Of a DNA stretch of 64,000 nucleotides, positions 7,282 through 16,047 are shown in pieces (positions within the stretch are counted from its first letter, which is position 1; each line of letters begins with the position of its first letter). The DNA is from JAZDRH01 sp047470865. GTDB taxonomy: Bacteria; Pseudomonadota; Gammaproteobacteria; Pseudomonadales; Pseudomonadaceae. The position numbers were made by a program, and so were the translations under genes. Below the pieces are notes generated by a model. The model searched no databases and was not told the origin of the DNA. It worked only from the letters and a program-made list of their open reading frames with translations. The stretch is from assembly GCF_047470865.1 (NCBI RefSeq), contig NZ_JAZDRH010000001.1, forward strand, positions 124,001 through 188,000, given 5' to 3'.

Positions 7282-9592
7282 GTTCACTGCCGAGTAGGCA
7301 GCTTAGAAAGATAGCGTCCCATTCGAACTCGTCTACCCACTGTTCACTGCCGAGTAGGCAGCTTAGAAATGCCGTCATACCACCGGTTAAAATATATTCC
7401 TGTTCACTGCCGAGTAGGCAGCTTAGAAAAGCCGCCAGCAAATCATAGCAGCCGTGGAAGCGTTCACTGCCGAGTAGGCAGCTTAGAAATTGAGCAGCGT
7501 GTCGGAGCAGTTGCCAGCGCTGTTCACTGCCGAGTAGGCAGCTTAGAAACGTATAGTTCATAAATATATGCATGCGCTTGATGTTCACTGCCGAGTAGGC
7601 AGCTTAGAAATAGAACCAAAAGACCTTGCCACCTTAGAACAAGTTCACTGCCGAGTAGGCAGCTTAGAAATATGTCGTAACTTGCCTGATCTCATACGCC
7701 TAGTTCACTGCCGAGTAGGCAGCTTAGAAAGAGATCGGGAACGACTTCACAGCGTATCAAGCGTTCACTGCCGAGTAGGCAGCTTAGAAAAGCAAGGCGG
7801 CAACCTCTGCACCATTTAGGCCGTTCACTGCCGAGTAGGCAGCTTAGAAAAATCATGGTTGAATCCCTCCATCTGTTTTAGTGTTCACTGCCGAGTAGGC
7901 AGCTTAGAAAATGCCCGGTACGGAAATGGCAGAAAGAATGCCGTTCACTGCCGAGTAGGCAGCTTAGAAACATAGGCGGCCATCGGGATTCAACATTATT
8001 TCGTTCACTGCCGAGTAGGCAGCTTAGAAATTGCTCATATAAACGCTGAGCCAGTTCCATCGGTTCACTGCCGAGTAGGCAGCTTAGAAACATCACCCAT
8101 CACGCAATCTTACGCGATTCTAGTTCACTGCCGAGTAGGCAGCTTAGAAATTTGTTTGTTGTAGGCGGACTGATCGCGCTTGGTTCACTGCCGAGTAGGC
8201 AGCTTAGAAAAGCCTTTGATGCACACCACAAATATAATCAATGTTCACTGCCGAGTAGGCAGCTTAGAAAACACACATAAATAACTTTAGGTAAATAATA
8301 TGGTTCACTGCCGAGTAGGCAGCTTAGAAAATGATAAAAACTCAGTGTAGCTTAGGGTGCGTGTTCACTGCCGAGTAGGCAGCTTAGAAATCTCCTTATT
8401 CGGTCAGCAACATGTTGTTCGCGTTCACTGCCGAGTAGGCAGCTTAGAAATATCGTTTTGATCGAGCAGATGAGGTAAAGATGTTCACTGCCGAGTAGGC
8501 AGCTTAGAAAGTTACCGTCAAACTCGACGGCATACGGGACAAGTTCACTGCCGAGTAGGCAGCTTAGAAAAACTGTTCGTGAAGAAAACTCAGAAATATG
8601 GGGTTCACTGCCGAGTAGGCAGCTTAGAAATAAGTCGGCTTTGTAACGGTTTAATTTGATATGTTCACTGCCGAGTAGGCAGCTTAGAAACAAAGGTGAC
8701 GGCACCTAAGCGGCAATTAAACGTTCACTGCCGAGTAGGCAGCTTAGAAATAACACAACACACGCTCACTTGTGAGCAAATCGTTCACTGCCGAGTAGGC
8801 AGCTTAGAAAACCCGATAGGCTTGAATGCCTTAGCACTGTTAGTTCACTGCCGAGTAGGCAGCTTAGAAATTGAGTTTTATATAACTTGCAAGGCATACC
8901 TAGTTCACTGCCGAGTAGGCAGCTTAGAAATAACGGTAACTTATTGCCCTCAGTCGGTTGCGGTTCACTGCCGAGTAGGCAGCTTAGAAAAATACAAAAC
9001 GCATCAGCCCGTTTAACTTTGGGTTCACTGCCGAGTAGGCAGCTTAGAAACCAGAGCAAGCAAGCTTCAATAAATCAGGAAATGTTCACTGCCGAGTAGG
9101 CAGCTTAGAAATAGGAAAATTGGCACTGCATACACTGCTAATCGTTCACTGCCGAGTAGGCAGCTTAGAAAAATTGATAATCACACGAATGCAGGTATCC
9201 GTGGTTCACTGCCGAGTAGGCAGCTTAGAAAAAACCGAAAATAGGGGGCTACAAAATGAACACGTTCACTGCCGAGTAGGCAGCTTAGAAAATGCCAACC
9301 GTCTTTTAACGCCTTACCTTGCATGTTCACTGCCGAGTAGGCAGCTTAGAAAACTAGAACCCAGCTAAAGAATGTTCTGTACATGTTCACTGCCGAGTAG
9401 GCAGCTTAGAAATAGTTCAGTCGGCGTAAAACTTAACTCTTGCGGTTCACTGCCGAGTAGGCAGCTTAGAAACTGCCGCGATCAGCATGCATGAAGCCAA
9501 CCACGTTCACTGCCGAGTAGGCAGCTTAGAAAAACATCCAGCAGTTAGGCGTATTTGTGCAGAGGTTCACTGCCGAGTAGGCAGCTTAGAAA
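7282..9592 (+). CRISPR. type I-F CRISPR array, 39 repeats and 38 spacers
   Basis: The 28-base repeat starts GTTCACTGCC and ends CTTAGAAA. The first copy is 7282-7309 and the last 9565-9592. I counted 39 copies, all identical by eye, including the last. Spacers are 32 bases except three of 33 (7550-7582, 9051-9083, 9292-9324). The repeat has the type I-F (Ypest) form: a 5-base stem CTGCC/GGCAG around GAGTA, and an 8-base CTTAGAAA that becomes the crRNA 5' handle. This sets transcription on the plus strand with the leader on the left. No cas1, cas2-3 or csy gene is present anywhere in the window, so interference would need Cas proteins encoded elsewhere. The many open frames across the array are artefacts of the stop-free repeat. 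Confidence 0.98.
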
Positions 9593-10045
9593 CATCACAA
9601 CAGTATAAATACCAAGGATCACTGATTTACGTCGCAGGTGATATTGATTTTGTGCTTGTGGCTAAATTTCCCAGAATAAAATGGGCTAAGTTTGTATGAG
9701 ATGGGTTAAGGAAGCATAGTGATCATTCATTGCGTAAGCATATAGATGATTGAGTTAATGTGACGTAGTTTCGTTTATTAAAGAGGTTTTAAATCTCTAC
9801 TTGCGGGAAAGATAGCGTAAAATCACATAAGTCTAAAAGTAGGCGCACAGTTCAGTGCAGAAAACACTCGAAAACGATAAATTATAATAGCAGATGAGGT
9901 GGCGTTTAAATATTTAATAAATTTGCAGGAAGAATTATAGGTAGTCTGGCTACAGCGTAGTAATTATGCTTCTAACTTTGACGCTGAATTGCTGACAAAT
10001 AAAGATCCTGATTTTTCTACTAAAATCAAGGCTTTAAAAAATAAC
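9593..10045. other. decayed sequence between the CRISPR array and tRNA-Ser
   Basis: There is no intact gene here. Two protein-like shreds are visible on the plus strand: YQGSLIYVAGDIDFVLVAKF at about 9606-9665, and from 9881 a frame with DEVAFKYLINLQEEL, a stop, then VVWLQRSNYASNFDAELLTN and KIKALKNNWR. The latter ends at a TGA (10052-10054) inside the tRNA 3' end. They look like remnants of genes inserted at the tRNA 3' end. I do not recognise either. Confidence 0.4.
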
Positions 10046-10135
10046 TGGCGGTGAAAGAGGGATTCGAACCCTCGATACGGTTTCCCGTATACACGCTTTC
10101 CAGGCGTGCTCCTTCAACCACTCGGACATTTCACC
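10046..10135 (-). tRNA. tRNA-Ser (anticodon GGA)
   Basis: The minus strand folds as a class II tRNA of 90 bases. The acceptor arm is GGTGAAA with TTTCACC, followed by discriminator G and an encoded CCA. The anticodon stem is CACGC/GCGTG around CTGGAAA, giving anticodon GGA (reads UCC and UCU). There is a long variable arm with stem TACGG/CCGTA, and the T-arm loop is GTTCGAATC. Its 3' end faces the CRISPR region, a typical integration-site orientation. Confidence 0.97.
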
Positions 10136-10291
10136 AGCAAAATAAGCAATGGCTTATAGGGCGCAGTAATCTACTTGAATAGAATAAAATTTGCAAGAAT
10201 TATTGAGTTTTTTCAAATGCTTGCCTATTTTTGCTGTGTTTTGATAAGGATTGCGTAGAATAACAAGCTAGATTGAGTTTAGGTTTTTAGC

Positions 10292-11419
10292 ATGCGTTGG
10301 GATATATTTTGTAAGGTAATTGATAATTTTGGCGATATTGGGGTGACTTGGCGTTTGGCGCGACAGTTACAACATGAGCATGGTTATCAAGTTCGTTTGT
10401 GGGTTGATGAGCTAGAAGCTTTTTATGCCATTTGTCCTGCCGCAGCCAATACGTTGCAACGACAAACCATTGAGCATGTTGAAATATATACATGGAATGA
10501 ATATAACTTACAGATAGCTCAGGCAGCCGATGTTGTTATTGAAGCTTTTGCTTGTGAGATCCCAGCGTCTTATTTAGACAAAATGCGTGAAAAAGCGCTC
10601 AAACCTTTATGGTTAAATCTAGAATACTTAACAGCGCAAACATGGGCAGCCGACTGCCATGCATTACCTTCTATGCAAGGTGCTGGGTTATCAAAGTTTT
10701 TCTTTTTTCCAGGATTTAGTGAGGCCGTTGGGGGCTTGCTACGTGAGCGTGATCTAATCGCGCAGCGAGATGCGTTTATTGCATCGCCTCAGGCGCAAGC
10801 TACTTTTTTAGCAAGTTTAGGCGTGAAAAAGGCCGAAGGTAGGCAGCTTATTAGTTTATTTGCTTATGAGAATGAGGCGGTTGCAAGCTGGCTAGATGCG
10901 CTCAGTGTGCAACCACAAAAAAACCATGTTTTAGTTCCTAGGAGCAAGGTTTTATCTAGCGTGCAGGCTTGGTTAGGCGCTGAGCTTTCTCGAGGTAAAG
11001 TAGTGCAGCGAGGCCAGTTAAATATCCAGTTAATTGAATTTGTCGAGCAGCGTGAGTTTGACAAGTTGCTCTGGTGCTGCGATGTTAACTGTGTAAGAGG
11101 TGAAGATTCGTTAGTTAGAGCTATTTGGGCTGGAAAGCCATTTGTTTGGCATATTTATCCGCAAGATGACGATGCTCACTGGGATAAACTTAATGCTTTT
11201 TTAGAGCTATACTTGGCGACGACGCCAGAACCTATTAAAACCTATATTAGTCAGTTTTTTATTGATTGGAATGCACAGCAAATAACAGCAACAAGCTGGA
11301 AGTGCTGGCAAGAAAACTGGGTACAGATACAAGCTGTGACAGAAAACTTCACTAATCAGCAAATTAAATTGCCTGATCTTGCATCAAGACTAGCTAATTT
11401 TCATAAAAATTGGCTATGA
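10292..11419 (+). CDS. earP: EF-P arginine rhamnosyltransferase EarP
   Basis: The 375-residue product is the GT104 glycosyltransferase that transfers rhamnose from TDP-L-rhamnose to Arg32 of elongation factor P, relieving stalling at polyproline. Visible are the N-terminal catalytic stretch VIDNFGDIGVTWRLARQL with its conserved Asp residues, the middle FFFPGFSEAVGGLLRERDL, and the C-terminal nucleotide-sugar site RGEDSLVRAIWAGKPFVWHI followed by YPQDDDAH. Length is normal for the family. It lies 43 bases upstream of efp, the usual arrangement in Pseudomonas. Confidence 0.97.
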   Translation: MRWDIFCKVIDNFGDIGVTWRLARQLQHEHGYQVRLWVDELEAFYAICPAAANTLQRQTIEHVEIYTWNEYNLQIAQAADVVIEAFACEIPASYLDKMREKALKPLWLNLEYLTAQTWAADCHALPSMQGAGLSKFFFFPGFSEAVGGLLRERDLIAQRDAFIASPQAQATFLASLGVKKAEGRQLISLFAYENEAVASWLDALSVQPQKNHVLVPRSKVLSSVQAWLGAELSRGKVVQRGQLNIQLIEFVEQREFDKLLWCCDVNCVRGEDSLVRAIWAGKPFVWHIYPQDDDAHWDKLNAFLELYLATTPEPIKTYISQFFIDWNAQQITATSWKCWQENWVQIQAVTENFTNQQIKLPDLASRLANFHKNWL

Positions 11420-11462
11420 TGCGCACCTAAATTTTGTCAACCATTTTTGATGGACATTCAGT

Positions 11463-12029
11463 ATGAAAACAGCACAAGAGTTTCGCGCCGGTCAAGTTGT
11501 TAGCATCGACGGAACACCATGGGTTATTCAAAAAGCCGAATTTAACAAGTCTGGTCGTAACGCCGCTGTGGTGAAAATGAAGTTAAAGAACTTACTTAAT
11601 GGTTCTGCAACTGAAACCGTATTCCGTGCTGACGACAAGCTAGAGCCAGTTATCCTTGAGCGTAAAGACGTAACCTATTCTTATTTTGCAGATCCTCTTT
11701 ATGTGTTTATGGATGAAGAGTACAACCAATACGAAGTAGAACAGGTGGACCTAGAAGGTGTTTTACCTTTCATTCAAGACGGCATGCAAGATGTTTGCGC
11801 CGCTGTGTTCTATAACGGTAAAGTTATTTCTATCGAGCTGCCTACGATTATTGTTCGTGAAATTGTTTACACTGAACCAGCCGTACGTGGCGATACCTCA
11901 GGTAAAGTCATGAAAGTGGCACGCTTAGCCACTGACCACGAAATTTCTGTAGCCTCATTCTGTGAAATTGGTGACTCAATTGAGATTGATACGCGCACAG
12001 GTGAATATAGAGCACGTGTTAAAGCTTAA
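11463..12029 (+). CDS. efp: translation elongation factor P
   Basis: The 188-residue product has the three beta-barrel domains of EF-P, with KOW-like (about 1-65), central (about 66-127) and C-terminal OB (about 128-188) parts. The tip of domain I reads NKSGRNAA with Arg at position 32, the residue rhamnosylated by EarP, rather than the lysine modified by EpmA. This agrees with the adjacent earP. It acts in the cytosol at the ribosomal E/P site to help form Pro-Pro bonds. An intrinsic terminator follows. Confidence 0.98.
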   Translation: MKTAQEFRAGQVVSIDGTPWVIQKAEFNKSGRNAAVVKMKLKNLLNGSATETVFRADDKLEPVILERKDVTYSYFADPLYVFMDEEYNQYEVEQVDLEGVLPFIQDGMQDVCAAVFYNGKVISIELPTIIVREIVYTEPAVRGDTSGKVMKVARLATDHEISVASFCEIGDSIEIDTRTGEYRARVKA

Positions 12030-12049
12030 TTGACATATTCTGTAAAAAA

Positions 12050-12073
12050 GCCCAGTTTAACTGGGTTTTTTTA
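12050..12073 (+). terminator. intrinsic terminator after efp
   Basis: The stem GCCCAGTT/AACTGGGT is preceded by an A-run and followed by a T-run (TTTTTTT), 20 bases after the efp stop. Confidence 0.85.
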
Positions 12074-12096
12074 TGTTTAGAGCATAGGAATAGGCA

Positions 12097-12849
12097 ATGG
12101 ATATCATAGAAATTATCGGAAACTTGGTGCTAGGAGGGCTATTAGGTTTAGTGGGAGGTATTTTTGGTATTGGTGGTGGTTTAATTGCCATTCCTGCGTT
12201 AGGTATTTTCTTTGGCTTAGATCAACAGCTAGCTCAAGGTACAGCATTGGTTATGGTGGTACCCAATGTTTTAATGAGTTGTTGGCGGTATTATCAGCGC
12301 AATAAAATTAATTGGCGTCATGCCTTGCTACTGGCAAGTTTTTCTTTTGCTTTAGCCTGGGTTGGGGCAAAAATTGCTGTCGGTTTAGATAATCAGCAAA
12401 TGCGTTCCATCTTTGTTGTATTTCTTGTGGTGCTTTCAGTTTGGACTTTTATCCAGCTAAGACTAAGCCGTAGTGAAGGGCAGGACCATGTTACTCAGCC
12501 TTGGTATGCGCTGGCTGGTCTAGGTAGTTTTTCTGGCTTTGTTGGTGGATTATTTGGAGTGGGTGGTGCTGTTGTGGCAACGCCAATATTAACGCTATTT
12601 TTTGGTTTAACTCAGGTGTTAGCCCAAGGGCTTTCATTGTCTTTAGCTATACCTAGCACTAGCGTTACGTTATTTACTTATGCCATTCATGATCAAATTA
12701 ATTGGACTATGGGGATTCCCTTAGCTATTGGCGGCATTTTAACGGTTAGCTATGGCGTAAAAATAGCGCATGCTATGCCGCAGCGTTTGCTAAGAAAACT
12801 ATTTGCAGGCTTTTTACTGGTAAGCGCCGTTTTATTATTTAATAGCTAA
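12097..12849 (+). CDS. TauE/SafE family sulfite exporter-like permease
   Basis: The 250-residue product is almost entirely hydrophobic with about eight membrane helices. It shows the internal duplication of the family: GGLLGLVGGIFGIGGGLIAI near the start and GFVGGLFGVGGAVVATPIL in the middle. TauE/SafE proteins (old UPF0721) export sulfite, sulfoacetate or related anions. The true substrate here is unknown. It starts 24 bases after the efp terminator and is followed by an unknown gene after 21 bases. Confidence 0.88.
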   Translation: MDIIEIIGNLVLGGLLGLVGGIFGIGGGLIAIPALGIFFGLDQQLAQGTALVMVVPNVLMSCWRYYQRNKINWRHALLLASFSFALAWVGAKIAVGLDNQQMRSIFVVFLVVLSVWTFIQLRLSRSEGQDHVTQPWYALAGLGSFSGFVGGLFGVGGAVVATPILTLFFGLTQVLAQGLSLSLAIPSTSVTLFTYAIHDQINWTMGIPLAIGGILTVSYGVKIAHAMPQRLLRKLFAGFLLVSAVLLFNS

Positions 12850-12870
12850 ATTTAAAATGGGTTTTTAAAT

Positions 12871-13482
12871 ATGGGAACTATTAAAACAGGATTTTGGAAT
12901 TGTAAATTTATTATCACCCCTGAAGAATTTGCACAATTTATTGAAAAAGCGGTTGAGTATAAAATAAAATTTCATCTTCCTGACTATCAATCTACGCAGT
13001 TAACAGCTGAGCAGCTTTTAGAAAAATATATCCAGTTTTATCAAGAGTTAACCGCGTTAGAGCAGCCAGAACTGCACCGTGGCTTTGTTTGTAGCCTAAT
13101 TGTTGAATATTCAGGCGGCACTAGTGGCTTTCATTTGGTTAATACTGATGTGCGTTTATTTTCAGGTCGTAGTTATTTGGACCGCGCTTTATCTTATTTA
13201 AATATTACTTTTCCCAAAGGTAAGGCTGTTGATACTGAAGATGGAAAGTATTTTTATTACGAAGATATTTTACTTACAGAATCCGATGTTTATGCTATTT
13301 ATGAAAAATTAACTGATTTTGTTAAAAGCCGAACTAAGCCGCTACGTTTTGAGGCATTAGTGATAGATGAAATTAAACAGGTAAAGCCAGCTGCTGTTAG
13401 GATTAGCCAGCAAGCAGCAAGGGACATTGAACACAGTTGGTATTTTAAAAAAATGCAATTAACGATGCGAAGTTTTAAGTAA
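12871..13482 (+). CDS. hypothetical protein
   Basis: The 203-residue soluble protein has no signal peptide or membrane helix. It begins MGTIKTGFWNCKFIITPEEF. The middle is FVCSLIVEYSGGTSGFHLVN with LFSGRSYLDRALSYLN, and the C-terminus is basic (HSWYFKKMQLTMRSFK). I do not recognise the family. Its size and alternating charged and aromatic character resemble small standalone cytosolic proteins, but no partner is evident. It may be co-transcribed with the permease in front of it. Confidence 0.65.
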   Translation: MGTIKTGFWNCKFIITPEEFAQFIEKAVEYKIKFHLPDYQSTQLTAEQLLEKYIQFYQELTALEQPELHRGFVCSLIVEYSGGTSGFHLVNTDVRLFSGRSYLDRALSYLNITFPKGKAVDTEDGKYFYYEDILLTESDVYAIYEKLTDFVKSRTKPLRFEALVIDEIKQVKPAAVRISQQAARDIEHSWYFKKMQLTMRSFK

Positions 13483-13642
13483 TCCAGCTATTTTATGCTG
13501 TGGATAGCCTTGCTTTGAGAGTGTAATTTTAAAATCCTATTACGGCTTAGAGAGCACTAGCCTGATGAGACGTGGTATTTGACTGGAGGAGGCAAAACCT
13601 CGCCATGTGTGTTATTGTTTATGTTCTAGATTTGGAGAATTT

Positions 13643-14275
13643 ATGCGCCCCCTATCAGAACTGACACCGAAAGGCTTAAAAAGATATAAAGCCATAGTAG
13701 AAGCCGCACGTGAGGTTTTTATTGAGTATGGTTTTTCTGGTGCTAGCATTGAGAAAGTGATTGCGCTGTCTGGCGGCTCTTTTGCCACTGTATATCGGCT
13801 GTTTGGTGATAAAGAAGGCTTGTTTATTGCCGTTGTTGAGTCTATGGTAAATGACATATTTTCGCCTGAAGAGCTAGAAAAGCAGAGCTATAAACCAGAA
13901 ACTTTAGAAGCTACTTTGGAGTATTATGGTATTTTATTTCTGAATAAAATACTCGATAGCAGAACCATTGCAGTATATAAACTAGCAATCAATGACGCTT
14001 ATGTTTTACCTAAAATAGGTAGTAATTTTTTTACTAAAGGCCCTGAGCATGTTTATAAATTACTCTCAGATAGATTAACGCCATTTCTTGATCAGCGGTT
14101 TGAAAAGTATGAAATTGATAGGCTGGCATGCCAGTACCTATCAATGCTTCAGTCGGATTTATTTACAAAAGCGCTTTGCTATAAAGATATTGTCATCACG
14201 CAAACAGAGATAAATAGTCAAGTACAGTATTCTATTTCTTTTATGCTTAGTTATCTAAAAGCTCGCAGCCAGTAA
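13643..14275 (+). CDS. TetR/AcrR family transcriptional regulator
   Basis: From ATG 13643, which has a good GGAGA site 5 bases upstream, the product is 210 residues. An upstream in-frame ATG at 13607 adds 12 residues but has no better site. Residues about 13-60 form the TetR helix-turn-helix (IVEAAREVFIEYGFSGASIE, then SGGSFATVYRLFGDKEGLF). The rest is a helical ligand-binding domain of the AefR-like type. Its 3' end overlaps the 3' end of the convergent EptA gene by 29 bases. Two matching palindromes sit at the promoter end of that gene, so it may control eptA and the divergent hydrolase. Confidence 0.88.
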   Translation: MRPLSELTPKGLKRYKAIVEAAREVFIEYGFSGASIEKVIALSGGSFATVYRLFGDKEGLFIAVVESMVNDIFSPEELEKQSYKPETLEATLEYYGILFLNKILDSRTIAVYKLAINDAYVLPKIGSNFFTKGPEHVYKLLSDRLTPFLDQRFEKYEIDRLACQYLSMLQSDLFTKALCYKDIVITQTEINSQVQYSISFMLSYLKARSQ

Positions 14276-15872
14276 ATATGTCTAACTCCTTATTATAAAT
14301 TTCCGTTTTAATTTCAAGGGCACTTAATAGTGAATTAAATAAATAATCATGACTAAAGTTATTGTGCTCAGCTTTATTGATTAAGCAGTTTTTACTAACG
14401 GTCTTATTTTCATAATAGTCATCAGCGCTCCAGAATATCATAGGTATATGTTTTTGTTCTTGGGGAGCTATAGCGTAAGGAGCGCTGTGTAAATAGACAC
14501 CTTTTTCTCCTAATGACTCGCCATGATCTGAAACATAGAGCATAGCAACTTCGTATTTTTCTGAGTAGTGTTCTAGTAGTTGAATTGTTTTCGCTAATAA
14601 ATCATCCACTTGAAGTATAGTATTGTCATATACGTTAATTAATTCTTCTTCTGTGTAGTTTTCAATTGCATTTGTTTTGCAAGCGGGTTCAAATAGATGC
14701 TTGAGTGTAGGGCGATAGCGATTGTAATACTCTGGGCCATGACTGCCATTAGTATGTAGAACTATAAAGGTGTTAGTTTCTTGGTCGTTAATAAAATCGT
14801 CTAAATTATCTAACAGGTGATCGTCATAATATAAGCCACCAAACGAAGGAGCGTCTTTGCTAATATACTCCTTAACTTTTTGAGTGGGTATACGTTTACA
14901 GACACCCTTGCAACCAAAATCATTTTCTCTCCATAAGACCCGATACCCTGCTTTTTGGATAATATCTAAAATATTCTCCCTAGCGTGTGCTACAGAGGAG
15001 GAGTATTCTGTTCGCGTCATATTAGAAAACATGCAAGGTACTGAAACAGAAGTCGCTGTGCCGCAAGAGTACATATGTTTAAAACTAATGATGTTAGACA
15101 GGTTGGCGAGTTGAGGATTGGTAAGTTTGTGATAACCATTCAAAGAGAAATTTTGAGAACGAGAAGTCTCACCTAACACTAAGATAAATAGCTTTTTTCT
15201 GGTATGAGTAATATAAGCATCTTGAGCAATTTGCTCTAAAGGTCGAAAGGTATTTGAGCTTTCAGCAGCGTACTTGTAGATGCTATTTATAATATTGACA
15301 GGCATTATTAATTTTACAAGATGTCTGTTGTTTCTACTGATGGCAGCAAACTCTTTGTAGAAAGGATATACCGAAAATATGCAAACTATAAAAAGAATAG
15401 TTATTACTCCTAGTCTTTTTATCATACTTCTTATTCGTGAGTCGTTAGTTTCAATTTTTATGAAGATAATGATTAGTGCAGGAAGTAGCGCGGCTACAAA
15501 TAGCCATAACAACATGTCTAATGTTATTAAGCTTACCGCTTCACCTATTTCTGTTTCAAAAATATTGCTCAGCATTACCTTGTCAATATAAATATTATAC
15601 TTTAAATAAAAATAATTGCTGAGTGCTGTGCCTATGATAAAAAAAATACTCACTAATTTTAAGAAGGGCTGCCAAAGTAAAAGCAAAAAACAAAAGGCAA
15701 TAAAGCAAAAAATAAAAACAGCGACCGATAGCATTAATAGCGCTTTATCGACTCCTGAGCTGTTGATCACTGTATTCAATGATAGCCAGAATGAAATGTT
15801 GAGCACTAGAGTGAAGCAGGCGGATAGAAGCAGAATGAAACAGAGGCTGTTTGTCTTTACGATGTAACGCAC
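14247..15872 (-). CDS. eptA: lipid A phosphoethanolamine transferase (EptA/MCR-like)
   Basis: The 541-residue product has five N-terminal membrane helices (residues about 10-185) and a periplasmic alkaline-phosphatase-like sulfatase domain. Visible catalytic elements are LVLGETSRSQNFSLNGY (metal-binding Glu), SCGTATSVSVPCMFS (nucleophile Thr), LHTNGSHGPEYYNRY and YVSDHGESLGE (metal-binding Asp and His), with the paired cysteines expected of the family. It moves phosphoethanolamine from phosphatidylethanolamine to lipid A, which lowers polymyxin binding. Length fits EptA and MCR proteins. It converges on the TetR gene and diverges from a secreted hydrolase gene. Confidence 0.93.
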   Translation of the reverse strand: MRYIVKTNSLCFILLLSACFTLVLNISFWLSLNTVINSSGVDKALLMLSVAVFIFCFIAFCFLLLLWQPFLKLVSIFFIIGTALSNYFYLKYNIYIDKVMLSNIFETEIGEAVSLITLDMLLWLFVAALLPALIIIFIKIETNDSRIRSMIKRLGVITILFIVCIFSVYPFYKEFAAISRNNRHLVKLIMPVNIINSIYKYAAESSNTFRPLEQIAQDAYITHTRKKLFILVLGETSRSQNFSLNGYHKLTNPQLANLSNIISFKHMYSCGTATSVSVPCMFSNMTRTEYSSSVAHARENILDIIQKAGYRVLWRENDFGCKGVCKRIPTQKVKEYISKDAPSFGGLYYDDHLLDNLDDFINDQETNTFIVLHTNGSHGPEYYNRYRPTLKHLFEPACKTNAIENYTEEELINVYDNTILQVDDLLAKTIQLLEHYSEKYEVAMLYVSDHGESLGEKGVYLHSAPYAIAPQEQKHIPMIFWSADDYYENKTVSKNCLINKAEHNNFSHDYLFNSLLSALEIKTEIYNKELDIFTGCELLDN

Positions 15873-15893
15873 GATGCTAGACCTTGGGAAAAA

Positions 15894-15913
15894 TATGTAA
15901 TATAGATTACATA
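15894..15913. promoter_or_regulatory. palindromic operator candidate upstream of eptA
   Basis: The arms TATGTAAT and ATTACATA form a perfect 8-base inverted repeat around ATAG. It contains TGTAA-N6-TTACA and lies 22-41 bases upstream of the eptA start. The same TGTAA-N6-TTACA layout occurs at 16020-16035 before the divergent gene. The neighbouring TetR regulator is the likely ligand; this is inference. Confidence 0.6.
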
Positions 15914-15985
15914 AAAAAATAAAGGCGTCAAATGATTTGCTTAAAATTATTGTAATGTATTGATTTTATTGAATTTATTTTCACC

Positions 15986-16014
15986 TTGAAAACCTTTTTG
16001 GTGGCTCTTATAAT
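15986..16014 (+). promoter_or_regulatory. sigma70-type promoter of the 16048 gene
   Basis: TTGAAA (15986-15991) and TATAAT (16009-16014) are separated by 17 bases, close to the ideal sigma70 layout. The expected start site, near 16021, falls inside the palindrome at 16020-16035. Confidence 0.7.
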
Positions 16015-16019
16015 TAAAA

Positions 16020-16035
16020 TGTAAGCTACATTACA
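16020..16035. promoter_or_regulatory. second TGTAA-N6-TTACA operator candidate
   Basis: TGTAA-GCTACA-TTACA overlaps the predicted transcription start of the 16048 gene and lies directly before its Shine-Dalgarno (AGGAAG). A bound repressor would block initiation there. The half-sites and spacing match the palindrome at 15894-15913. Confidence 0.55.
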
Positions 16036-16047
16036 GGAAGTGGATAA

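Noticed and set aside
7253..9699. Many open frames across 7.2-9.7 kb encoding repeated FLSCLLGSE, VHCRVGSLE or SLPSRQLR units
   Set aside because: They are translations of the stop-free 28-base CRISPR repeat with the spacers between; they have no ribosome-binding sites and occur on both strands.
10261..10280. TAACAAGCTA-x-ATTGA also present at 19261
   Set aside because: Two short similar copies only, at different distances and orientations to genes; chance is the simplest reading.
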